DNA from: Minisyncoccota bacterium
GTDB lineage: Bacteria; Patescibacteriota; Minisyncoccia; Phycocordibacterales; Phycocordibacteraceae
Direction of reading: 5' to 3'
Assembly: GCA_022844065.1 (NCBI GenBank)
Contig: JALHML010000006.1
Span: 1-13,586 of the forward strand
DNA length: 13,586 nt
The notes under the pieces were generated by a model. It did no database searches. It saw only the letters and a program-made list of their open reading frames with translations, and was not told the origin of the DNA. The position numbers and the translations under genes are program-made. Positions 1 to 6,045 of the stretch are shown here, piece after piece. Position 1 is the stretch's first letter. Every line of letters starts with the position of its first letter.

Positions 1-42
1 ACCAGCGACCCTATTGTTGGAGACAATGTGCAGGTTCGGTAA
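1..42 (+). CDS. C-terminal tail of an unidentified gene (partial)
   Basis: The first frame is open from base 1 to a TAA at 40-42 and gives the 13-residue tail TSDPIVGDNVQVR. A Rho-independent terminator follows 24 nt later, which is the main reason to choose this frame over frame 2, which stays open to about base 118. The peptide is too short to assign to a family. What lies upstream is outside the window. Confidence 0.45.
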   Translation, partial: TSDPIVGDNVQVR

Positions 43-66
43 GACACCACTCGTCTTATACGTCTT

Positions 67-101
67 AACTCCTGAAGCATTGTGCCTCAGGAGTTTTGCG
101 T
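67..101 (+). terminator. Rho-independent terminator after the first partial gene
   Basis: A perfect 9-bp stem (AACTCCTGA at 67-75 and TCAGGAGTT at 87-95) closes an 11-nt loop and runs into TTTTGCGTT. It sits just after the TAA at 40-42 and before the promoter region of the next gene. Confidence 0.75.
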
Positions 102-187
102 TGCAGACTTCATGAAGCATATTCCTCTTCATATTTCTTTCTGTGCTACGGTTTTTAGATTAACTTTGCACCTAGATCCTTACACCT

Positions 188-1279
188 ATGACATACACCC
201 CCATTAAGACACTGAGCATATTCGCCGTTATGGCACTCGCGTTTATCCCGTTCACCGCGTCAGCAGCAAGCTCAAGAATATCCTGCGAACTCACCGTTAC
301 AACGTCCTTTGACGACGCATCCTTCAAGAAGAAAGGGAAGGTCCTTGTGCAGAAGGGCGACGAGGTTACTATTGCGTGGGAAGGAAAGAACGCAACCAAC
401 GCTATTGATCGAGACAAAGACGAGGTGCATCTCAAGGACTCCATAACCGTTACTCCAAACGAAGACGAGACATACTCCTTTCAGTTTACTGACGACAGAA
501 GGAAGGCAGATTGTTCGGTAGAGCTCGTTGTTGTTGAGGCCTCAATAGACGAGGACACACTCCAAACAGGCGAAGCAAAGCCGACTATTTCAGGCGAGGC
601 TATAGGTGCAAAATCTGTACGTCTCCTTATTACAGACGAGAACAGAAAGACGGCATTCAAGAGTAGGAATATTCGCACAAAAGATGGCGACTGGATGACG
701 CGTGTCACTAAAAGCCTCAAGGACGGATCCTATGACGTGACGCTCTTTGGAGATAAGCGTGCCAACATAAACATCATCGCTACGAGCACGCTCGTTATTG
801 GAGATGGCCCAACCTCAGCAAGCAACTCTTCAACCAAGAAGGGAGGTATGCTCGCCATCAGCCCAATAGCGCTTCTTGCAGGAGGAAGCGCGGCTCCTGG
901 CGCATCAGTTCCTGTTGCCTACATTAAGGTAGCGAATCCGGGAAAGGATGCGGCCTCGATTGATGGGTTCACCCTGAAGCAAAATGGTTCTGCTTCCACG
1001 AACGCCATACTGAGCTTCTCAACTAATGACGACAAGAGCGGTTCTCGCTTCACAACGTCTGGAGCGGGTCTCTTCAAGAATGGTCATACGTTTGTAGGTC
1101 TTCCGGCTACTATCCCCCCGGGCCAGTTCCGCATCTTCACGATTAAGGCCAACCTGAACTCAACAAGCGGTATCTCCGCGGAACAGACGCTCATGCTTGA
1201 TGTTGCCTCAGTTAAGTCTGGTGCAGCACTTGGCGGTTCGTTCCCCATTAAGGGCGTGACGTGGACTCTCACAAACTAA
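188..1279 (+). CDS. Secreted Ig-like beta-sandwich protein, function unknown
   Basis: This 363-residue protein starts with a classical signal peptide: Lys7, a hydrophobic core at about 9-23, and a likely signal peptidase I site after TASA (residues 23-26). Residues about 31-114 look like an Ig-like beta-sandwich with a candidate disulfide between C33 and C109. Residues about 118-207 resemble a second bacterial Ig-like repeat (TISGEA, KDGDW and DGSYDVTLFGD patterns). A Ser/Lys linker and a Gly/Ala-rich hydrophobic patch (219-236) lead into a C-terminal beta-rich domain (about 237-363). No catalytic motif is visible. It probably acts at the cell surface as a structural or adhesion protein. The ATG at 188 is chosen because it gives a complete signal peptide; no Shine-Dalgarno precedes it. 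It is a single-gene unit bounded by terminators on both sides. The family assignment is by pattern only. Confidence 0.8.
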   Translation: MTYTPIKTLSIFAVMALAFIPFTASAASSRISCELTVTTSFDDASFKKKGKVLVQKGDEVTIAWEGKNATNAIDRDKDEVHLKDSITVTPNEDETYSFQFTDDRRKADCSVELVVVEASIDEDTLQTGEAKPTISGEAIGAKSVRLLITDENRKTAFKSRNIRTKDGDWMTRVTKSLKDGSYDVTLFGDKRANINIIATSTLVIGDGPTSASNSSTKKGGMLAISPIALLAGGSAAPGASVPVAYIKVANPGKDAASIDGFTLKQNGSASTNAILSFSTNDDKSGSRFTTSGAGLFKNGHTFVGLPATIPPGQFRIFTIKANLNSTSGISAEQTLMLDVASVKSGAALGGSFPIKGVTWTLTN

Positions 1280-1297
1280 ACACACAGTAGAAGGAAT

Positions 1298-1327
1298 AAA
1301 GGGGGCTACTGCCTCCTTTTTTCTTTT
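1298..1327 (+). terminator. Rho-independent terminator after the Ig-like gene
   Basis: AAAGGGGGC (1298-1306) pairs with GCCTCCTTT (1311-1319) with one G-T wobble around a TACT loop, followed by a T-rich tract to 1327. An outer pair ACAGTA/TACTGT (1284-1289 and 1327-1332) could extend the structure. It ends only 5 nt before the putative -10 box of the next gene. Confidence 0.8.
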
Positions 1328-1331
1328 ACTG

Positions 1332-1337
1332 TAGAAT
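1332..1337 (+). promoter_or_regulatory. -10 box of trhO, leaderless-type
   Basis: TAGAAT is followed by 7 nt (TGAGTAA) and then the ATG at 1345. No Shine-Dalgarno is present, and the preceding terminator fixes this as the start of a new transcript. No good -35 hexamer is seen. Confidence 0.5.
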
Positions 1338-1344
1338 TGAGTAA

Positions 1345-2193
1345 ATGGAGACCCAGATACTGCTTTTCTATAAATATGTAACTGTTGAGGACCCAGAGAG
1401 CCTGGCGTCATGGCTGCGCACTCGCTGTTCTGAGCATAATCTCGTAGGACGCATCCTCGTGGCTGAGGAGGGCCTAAACGGCACTGTAGAGGGCACCGTT
1501 GAGAACACGGAGAGGTTCGCGTGCGAGCTTCTTGAAGATATGCGCTTTGGCGATATGAAGGTAAAGCGAAGTGTTGGCAATGGAAAGGGGTTCCCGAAAC
1601 TCTCTGTAAAGGTTAGGAAGGAAATTGTCGGGACACAGTTCCCAGCAACGGTTGATCCTCGAGTTCGTACGGCTACTCACTTAGCTCCCGAGGAACTGAG
1701 ACAGTGGTACGAAGAAGGGAAGGATTTTGTTATCGTCGACATGCGTAACGATTACGAATTCCAGTCAGGGCACTTCAAGGACTCTATTAATCCAGGGCTC
1801 GAGAATTCCCGGGATCTCCCGAAGGCGCTTCCAAAGCTTGAGGCGCTCAAAGAGAAGACGGTCCTTACGGTATGCACCGGCGGCGTACGTTGCGAGAAGA
1901 TGTCAGCATTGCTTCTTGAGAACGGCTTCTCGGATGTATATCAGCTTGATAACGGGATACATGGGTACATGGAGAAGTACCCGGGGCAGGATTTTGTCGG
2001 GGGTCTCTATACGTTTGATGATCGAAAGGTTATGCACTTTGGCGGGGACCGGGAGATCGTTGGACGGTGCCATTTCTGCCAGGCTCCAACAGAGAAGTAC
2101 GTGAACTGTGCCAATGATTTTTGCCACCTCCATTTCCTTGTGTGTGAGGGTTGCAGCGGCTCACGGAGCGTATTTTGCTCCAGGGTCTGCTAA
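1345..2193 (+). CDS. trhO: tRNA uridine(34) hydroxylase (rhodanese family, YceA/TrhO)
   Basis: In characterised bacteria TrhO uses molecular oxygen to hydroxylate U34 of tRNA anticodons to 5-hydroxyuridine, the precursor of cmo5U/mo5U. The 282-residue protein has the N-terminal TrhO domain (about 1-100, with GRILVAEEGLNGTVEG at 35-50) and a rhodanese domain (about 112-215). The latter carries the active-site loop CTGGVRCEK with catalytic-type C177 and C183. A cysteine-rich tail (C242, C245, C255, C260, C267, C270, C278, C282) is probably zinc-binding. The tail ends at the last cysteine cluster, so the protein is shorter than the roughly 350-residue E. coli form but complete by motifs. It opens the cluster trhO-lapA-msrA-Gmad2. 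The ATG at 1345 follows a -10 box by 7 nt, suggesting a leaderless mRNA. Confidence 0.93.
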   Translation: METQILLFYKYVTVEDPESLASWLRTRCSEHNLVGRILVAEEGLNGTVEGTVENTERFACELLEDMRFGDMKVKRSVGNGKGFPKLSVKVRKEIVGTQFPATVDPRVRTATHLAPEELRQWYEEGKDFVIVDMRNDYEFQSGHFKDSINPGLENSRDLPKALPKLEALKEKTVLTVCTGGVRCEKMSALLLENGFSDVYQLDNGIHGYMEKYPGQDFVGGLYTFDDRKVMHFGGDREIVGRCHFCQAPTEKYVNCANDFCHLHFLVCEGCSGSRSVFCSRVC

Positions 2194-2222
2194 CCACATG
2201 CAATCTTCATGAAGTTCATGCG

Positions 2223-2228
2223 TATACT
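2223..2228 (+). promoter_or_regulatory. -10 box upstream of the LapA-domain gene
   Basis: TATACT lies exactly 6 nt before the ATG at 2235, which would place +1 at the A of the start codon. The palindrome CTTCATGAAG (2205-2214) sits in the would-be spacer/-35 region. No -35 match is seen. Confidence 0.45.
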
Positions 2229-2234
2229 GTACGT

Positions 2235-2558
2235 ATGATACTTTCACTAATTCTTGGTTTTCTTTTGGGTGTTGCAGCACTTTTATTCGCTCTTCAGAAC
2301 ACCGCTGTTGTTGAGCTCTCGTTTATGGGGTGGCAATTCGAGAGTTCCCTCGCACTCCTTATCCTTATGGCGTTCGCTGCCGGTATTGTCGTGAGTCTCC
2401 TTGTCTCTATTCCGTCAGCTGTTAAGGACAGTTTCCGTATTGGTGGCCTGAAGAAGGAAAACAAGAAGCTTGTTAACGAAGTGAATGAGTCTCGTCGTGT
2501 GAGTCAGGCTGTTGCGGACGACACCATTCCCCAGGTGCTTGATATTCGTAACCCCTAA
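2235..2558 (+). CDS. LapA-domain (DUF1049) inner-membrane protein
   Basis: This 107-residue protein has two membrane segments (about 1-20 and 37-60) joined by the family's short conserved stretch FALQNTAVVELSFMGW (residues 18-33). A polar, Lys/Glu-rich tail (about 70-90, possible coiled coil) follows. LapA-domain proteins in proteobacteria help assemble or regulate lipopolysaccharide; in an organism of this type the role is unknown. The frame is open from farther upstream (ATG at 2151, inside trhO), but that start overlaps trhO and gives a non-family N-terminus. The ATG at 2235 puts the first membrane helix at residue 2 and has a -10 box 6 nt before it. The stop codon TAA shares its last base with the msrA ATG (TAATG), so the two genes are probably translationally coupled. 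Confidence 0.8.
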   Translation: MILSLILGFLLGVAALLFALQNTAVVELSFMGWQFESSLALLILMAFAAGIVVSLLVSIPSAVKDSFRIGGLKKENKKLVNEVNESRRVSQAVADDTIPQVLDIRNP

Positions 2559-3046
2559 TGGAGAAGAAAGCATATCTCGCTGGAGGATGCTTCTGGGGAC
2601 TTGAGGAGCTGTTTCGTGAGCAAGAGGGAATTCTCGCTATTGAAGCTGGGTATACCGGCGGCGAGAATGAGAACCCTACCTACGAAAATCATCCTGGACA
2701 TGCTGAGGCACTTGAAATAACCTACGACTCTGAGAAGACGTCGTTCAAGAAGATCCTCGACTTCTTCTTTCAGATTCATAACCCAACGACCTTGAATCGG
2801 CAGGGGAATGATGTGGGGTCCTCATACCGCTCTACGATCTTCTATCAAGACGAAGAAGAGCGGAAAGAAGGGCAGGACTTCATACGTCTTGTTAATGAGT
2901 CCGGACGATGGAATGATCCTGTCGTTACGACCTTAGAGCCGTTTACTCAGTTCTATAGAGCAGAAGAGGAACATCAAGACTATCTTCAAAAGAACCCGGG
3001 CGGCTATACCTGCCATGCTATCTATTTCGATAGCTACCTGGGGTAA
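2558..3046 (+). CDS. msrA: Peptide-methionine (S)-S-oxide reductase MsrA
   Basis: MsrA reduces the S-epimer of methionine sulfoxide in proteins and free methionine, using thioredoxin-type recycling. The 162-residue protein has the catalytic motif AGGCFWG with nucleophile C11, the substrate-pocket region (GYTGG at 31-35 and PGHAEALEITYD at 46-57), and the downstream Phe/Tyr-rich segment YRSTIFY. A C-terminal GYTCH places C152 as the likely resolving cysteine. The insert before GHAE is shorter than in canonical MsrA (ENHPGHAE instead of a longer ...SGxTGHAE), a variant rather than damage. The gene overlaps the LapA gene by one base, arguing for one transcript. No MsrB partner gene or fused MsrB domain is in the window. 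Together with the oxygen-dependent TrhO upstream, it suggests an oxidative-stress context. Confidence 0.95.
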   Translation: MEKKAYLAGGCFWGLEELFREQEGILAIEAGYTGGENENPTYENHPGHAEALEITYDSEKTSFKKILDFFFQIHNPTTLNRQGNDVGSSYRSTIFYQDEEERKEGQDFIRLVNESGRWNDPVVTTLEPFTQFYRAEEEHQDYLQKNPGGYTCHAIYFDSYLG

Positions 3047-3055
3047 CATATATCT

Positions 3056-3619
3056 ATGAAAGCAAACTTAATTCTCGCCGTGCTTGTGATCGCTGCTATT
3101 GGCGCTGCTCTCTGGTTTATGACCAAATCTGTGAAGCAGGCAGTAGTTATTAACGATTCTGAAATCCGTTCCTTTGCTGACTGTGCCGCTGTATATCCCG
3201 TAATGGAGAGTTACCCTCGCCAGTGCAAGACCAATGATGGTCGTACCTATGCGGAGGAGCTTCCAGCGCCGGACCCAACCTACGTAAACGCAACCGCGGA
3301 CAACATTAAAGTTATGAGTCCTACACCGGGCTCCGTTACCGGAAAGCCAATTACCGTTATGGGTGAGGCTCGTGGCGGATGGTACTTCGAAGCGTCATTC
3401 CCTGTAGAGGTCCGTGACGGCGCGGGCTCAGTTATCGCTACCGGATACGCTCAAGCACAAGGAGAGTGGATGACGTCTGAGTTTGTGCCGTTCGTAGGAA
3501 CTATTGAGATTCCAGAGACGTACATAGGCGAGGCGGTACTTGTGTTTATGAATGACAATCCGTCTGGCATGCTTGAGAACGCTCGCTCAGTTTCGTTCCC
3601 GATTACGATCGAGTACTAG
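3056..3619 (+). CDS. Membrane-anchored Gmad2 (Ig-like) domain protein
   Basis: The 187-residue protein begins with a single N-terminal hydrophobic helix (about 4-22), which could be an uncleaved anchor or a signal peptide. A small domain follows with C43 and C57 (ADCAAVYPVMESYPRQCKTNDG), a pairing often seen ahead of Gmad2 in Patescibacteria. Residues 84-187 match the Gmad2 immunoglobulin-like fold named from spore-germination proteins: VMSPTPGSVTGKPITVMGEARGGWYF at the start and the NPSG...SFPITI end. Such domains are thought to act as extracytoplasmic interaction modules; no enzyme motif is present. It starts 9 nt after the msrA stop and ends just before a strong terminator, so it is probably the last gene of the trhO-msrA unit. 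Confidence 0.8.
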   Translation: MKANLILAVLVIAAIGAALWFMTKSVKQAVVINDSEIRSFADCAAVYPVMESYPRQCKTNDGRTYAEELPAPDPTYVNATADNIKVMSPTPGSVTGKPITVMGEARGGWYFEASFPVEVRDGAGSVIATGYAQAQGEWMTSEFVPFVGTIEIPETYIGEAVLVFMNDNPSGMLENARSVSFPITIEY

Positions 3620-3636
3620 GTCGAGTAACCAAACAC

Positions 3637-3668
3637 AACAACACCCGTCTTTGGCGGGTGTTGTTCGT
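3637..3668 (+). terminator. Rho-independent terminator closing the trhO-Gmad2 cluster
   Basis: AACAACACCCG (3637-3647) and CGGGTGTTGTT (3655-3665) form a perfect 11-bp stem with a 7-nt loop. The tail is short and mixed (CGTTTATT). The left arm is A-rich, so weak bidirectional function is possible. Confidence 0.8.
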
Positions 3669-3683
3669 TTATTCTCGCGAGTA

Positions 3684-3718
3684 AACTTGTGTATATTGTG
3701 TGGAAAAACGTACAAGTT
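3684..3718. promoter_or_regulatory. Possible operator upstream of the LexA-like gene
   Basis: Inverted arms AACTTGT (3684-3690) and ACAAGTT (3712-3718) are separated by 21 nt, and TTGTGTAT is repeated directly at about 3687 and 3717. The region lies just upstream of the proposed -35, where an autoregulatory site would be expected. The arms are short, so this is a weak call. Confidence 0.3.
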
Positions 3719-3723
3719 GTGTA

Positions 3724-3752
3724 TTGTCGCTCACACAGACGGGGTGTACGAT
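3724..3752 (+). promoter_or_regulatory. Promoter of the LexA-like gene
   Basis: TTGTCG (3724-3729) and TACGAT (3747-3752) are 17 bp apart. The -10 box ends 6 nt before the ATG at 3759, consistent with a leaderless transcript. Confidence 0.45.
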
Positions 3753-3758
3753 ACATCT

Positions 3759-4451
3759 ATGACAAAGCTCGTTGCACTCACGCCAGCACAGAAGGAAACA
3801 CTCACGCTTATCCAGAAGCACACGGAGAAGTATGGGCAGGCACCAACCATCACGGAGATGCGCGACACATTGAAACTCCGTTCACTCCGAAGTGTTACGC
3901 AGCGTATCGAGAGCCTTGAAAAGAAGGGGCTTATAACAAGGAATCGTTTCCAGCATCGCGGCGTCGCTCTACTTGAAGGAGTAGGGTCCCAGCTTTCGTC
4001 CGATCTCATCCAGGTGCCGGTTATAGCGTCCGCCGGCTGCGACGCTATGGACGTGTACGCAGAGCAGAGCTTTGGCGAATACATCGTTATAGACCGAAGC
4101 CTCATTGGCGGACGTCGAGAGAGCACGAATATCGCAGCGGTACGCGCCGTAGGGGACTCTATGCAAGACGCAGGGATTCACAGTGGCGACTACGTTATCG
4201 TTGAGGTTACCGATCAAGTTGAGAATGGTGACAGAGTCGTGGCCATCCTCGGAAACATGGCTGTTATCAAGCGCTTTGAATGGGTTGATGAGGTTGTGTA
4301 CCTGAATCCAGAGAATAGATACGGCACCTATCATCCGATCGTGGTGCGGGAAGAGGATTCAAAGGTCTTTGGAAAGGTCCTTTCCATAATTCCCGGCACT
4401 GAGTGGGTGGACGATATAAAGATCGAATACTACACCGAGCAGCAAGTCTAA
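3759..4451 (+). CDS. lexA: LexA-type transcriptional repressor (S24 self-cleaving)
   Basis: The 230-residue protein has an N-terminal winged helix (about 6-62: LTPAQKETLTLI, PTITEMRDTLKLRS, SVTQRIESLEKKGLITR) as in LexA, and a C-terminal S24 latch domain. The self-cleavage bond is likely A92-G93 (IASAGCDA). The catalytic dyad is S134 (AVGDSMQDAGI) and K171 (MAVIKRF). All residues needed for RecA-stimulated autocleavage are therefore in place. The frame is open from 3552, but the ATG at 3759 is preferred: it gives the usual LexA N-terminus, lies after the upstream terminator and follows a promoter. The gene is a good candidate for the SOS master repressor, although a LexA-like regulator of a narrower regulon is possible. 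A long palindrome lies immediately downstream, before the next gene. Confidence 0.88.
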   Translation: MTKLVALTPAQKETLTLIQKHTEKYGQAPTITEMRDTLKLRSLRSVTQRIESLEKKGLITRNRFQHRGVALLEGVGSQLSSDLIQVPVIASAGCDAMDVYAEQSFGEYIVIDRSLIGGRRESTNIAAVRAVGDSMQDAGIHSGDYVIVEVTDQVENGDRVVAILGNMAVIKRFEWVDEVVYLNPENRYGTYHPIVVREEDSKVFGKVLSIIPGTEWVDDIKIEYYTEQQV

Positions 4452-4468
4452 AAAGCGCATACTCCATG

Positions 4469-4501
4469 AATAATGTATGTAGTTTAACTACATACATTAT
4501 T
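4469..4501. promoter_or_regulatory. 33-bp perfect palindrome, candidate operator
   Basis: Two 16-bp arms around a single central T (4485) are exactly complementary; the core reads GTAGTTTAACTAC. The palindrome begins 18 nt after the LexA-like stop and covers the place where the -35 of the next gene's promoter (-10 at 4514-4519) would lie. It is AT-rich and lacks a following T-tract, so an operator (repressor-binding site) is more likely than a terminator. Confidence 0.6.
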
Positions 4502-4513
4502 GAAGTCAGACGC

Positions 4514-4519
4514 TATACT
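4514..4519 (+). promoter_or_regulatory. -10 box of the HAD-lipid kinase gene
   Basis: TATACT lies 9 nt before the ATG at 4529. No Shine-Dalgarno is visible in the 9 nt between. The palindrome at 4469-4501 occupies the -35 region. Confidence 0.45.
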
Positions 4520-4528
4520 CGTCGAACC

Positions 4529-5977
4529 ATGAAGTACTTCTTCGACTTCGACCGCACTGTTTTCGATACGGAGTCTTTCAAACATGCCTATGAGAAGCGT
4601 CCATCAATTCAAGAGCTCCTACACCAAGCAAAGGAGGCACTAAAAGAATTCTTTGGCAACAAGCGATCTTCCTCTCGGTATCGCATATTTTCTCGTACGA
4701 TTGGCACCTATTTAAGCCACCGACGTTTCGGCTTTGTGCCCGAAGAATTGAAAGAGTACCTCTATCCTGATGCAGCAGCCTTTCTTGCAGCACACAGCGA
4801 GGATTGCACGATTGTTACCTACGGTGTCCGCGCATTCATAACAGCAAAAGTCGCTAACGCACTAACGAGCTACCCACTCGGAGATATTGTGTATACTCCT
4901 CGCAAAAAAGGACGAAGGCTTCGTCGTCTGACAGAAGGAAAAGACGGACCCTTCATTTTTGTAGACGATGCACACTTTCAGCTTGAATCGGTGGGGAAGG
5001 TGTGTCCCGACATTAAGCTTTATGAGATCCGAAGAGATGGGCACAAAGGTGATGGACGCTGGCCAGTTATTCGCTCTTTTGAAGAACTTCCCGGATACAC
5101 CCCTGCTCCAATTAAGTTCTCAACAGCACGCGTCGCTGCGATTCTTAATACCGCGAGTGGCAGTTGCGACACAGCAGCAGAAGAGATAGTCCAGACGCTT
5201 CTTACGGACGCAGGGATCACAGAACCTAAAGTTTGGTGTGGGGACGGGAGTTATATGGAGACGGCCTTTAATGAAATGAAGGCGTTCGATCCCGATGTGC
5301 TTATCGTACTAGGGGGAGACGGAACTATTCGTGCCGGTGCAGAAGCGTGTACCAGTTCTAGACCACTTCTAGTACCGCTTCCGGGCGGAACCATAAACAT
5401 GCTCCCGAAGGCTCTCTATGGGACTCTGTCGTGGCAAGACGCACTCAAAGGTGTGCTGCATAATCCGAAGATACGAAACGTCTCAGGCGGCAGTATCAAG
5501 GGGCGCCAGTTTTTTATAGCAGCAATAATTGGTGCCCCCACTTTATGGGCAAAGGCACGTGAAGCCCTTAGAGAAGGGGACTTGTCTGCGGTTGTTGAGA
5601 AAGGCGTGCATGCATTCCAGAACATGCTCTCGCTCAAGATTAGGTATTCATTCTCCGAGACTGAGAGCGGGGAAGCGGATGCAGTGTCTGTTATCTGTCC
5701 GTTAATTTCCGATGTTATGGATGATGCCGAGCAGTCCCTTGAAGCTGCAGTTGTCGAGGTTGCTAACGCAGGGGGAGTACTTGAACTTGCGTCAGCCGCC
5801 GCCTTCGGCAAGTGGCGGGAAAGTACACGCGTTACAACCGTTAAGACTCGCACAATTAAGGTTTCTGCAGACGAGGATATTCCCCTTATTCTCGACGGAG
5901 AGACAATGGATCTTGGGAAGGAAATTGAAATTCTGTTTGTCCCAAGGGCGTTTAAGGCCATAGTGCCAGGCACTTAG
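4529..5977 (+). CDS. Fusion: HAD-like domain plus diacylglycerol/lipid kinase catalytic domain
   Basis: The 482-residue protein joins two recognisable parts. Residues 1-185 look like a HAD-superfamily hydrolase: DFDRT with D6 and D8 as the motif-I aspartates, CTIVTYG (93-99) as motif II and the acidic IFVDDAHF (143-150) as motif IV. Residues about 200-482 are a DAGK/YegS/BmrU-type kinase domain. It has an NTASGS loop (207-212), the nucleotide-binding LGGDGTI (261-267), PGGTINMLPKAL (285-296) and the C-terminal LDGETM (455-460), matching the family's DGE element. The frame is open from 4403, but the ATG at 4529 begins directly with the HAD motif, falls after the palindrome and is preceded by a -10 box. 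Known relatives phosphorylate diacylglycerol or related lipids, so phospholipid or glycolipid turnover is a reasonable guess. Coupling of a phosphatase-like domain to a lipid kinase is unusual. The exact substrate of either half cannot be told. Confidence 0.82.
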   Translation: MKYFFDFDRTVFDTESFKHAYEKRPSIQELLHQAKEALKEFFGNKRSSSRYRIFSRTIGTYLSHRRFGFVPEELKEYLYPDAAAFLAAHSEDCTIVTYGVRAFITAKVANALTSYPLGDIVYTPRKKGRRLRRLTEGKDGPFIFVDDAHFQLESVGKVCPDIKLYEIRRDGHKGDGRWPVIRSFEELPGYTPAPIKFSTARVAAILNTASGSCDTAAEEIVQTLLTDAGITEPKVWCGDGSYMETAFNEMKAFDPDVLIVLGGDGTIRAGAEACTSSRPLLVPLPGGTINMLPKALYGTLSWQDALKGVLHNPKIRNVSGGSIKGRQFFIAAIIGAPTLWAKAREALREGDLSAVVEKGVHAFQNMLSLKIRYSFSETESGEADAVSVICPLISDVMDDAEQSLEAAVVEVANAGGVLELASAAAFGKWRESTRVTTVKTRTIKVSADEDIPLILDGETMDLGKEIEILFVPRAFKAIVPGT

Positions 5978-6035
5978 CATTCTTTAGGTACACAGTAAGA
6001 GTTGGACACTTGGGTCGTCCTTGATAGTACAAACA

Positions 6036-6041
6036 TATAAT
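6036..6041 (+). promoter_or_regulatory. -10 box of the Kazal/NTR gene
   Basis: TATAAT lies 4 nt before the ATG at 6046, an unusually short distance. The overlapping CATATA two bases earlier would give a 6-nt spacing. There is no Shine-Dalgarno. Confidence 0.4.
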
Positions 6042-6045
6042 CTTC

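Noticed and set aside
3552..3758. N-terminal extension of the LexA-like frame
   Set aside because: It overlaps the end of the Gmad2 gene and the terminator at 3637-3668 and would add 69 non-family residues. The ATG at 3759 gives the normal LexA N-terminus.
4469..4501. Palindrome as a Rho-independent terminator or integron/transposon end
   Set aside because: There is no T-tract, the stem is AT-rich with almost no loop, no target duplication or transposase is nearby, and a second copy is not found in the window.
4403..4528. Upstream extension of the HAD-lipid kinase frame
   Set aside because: It overlaps the lexA end and would translate through the 33-bp palindrome. The HAD motif starts at residue 6 from the ATG at 4529.
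5416..5973. 185-codon open frame on the minus strand
   Set aside because: It lies fully antisense to the lipid-kinase domain, whose motifs (GGDGT, PGGT, LDGE) are clear. The antisense product is Ser/Thr/Arg-rich with no recognisable fold.
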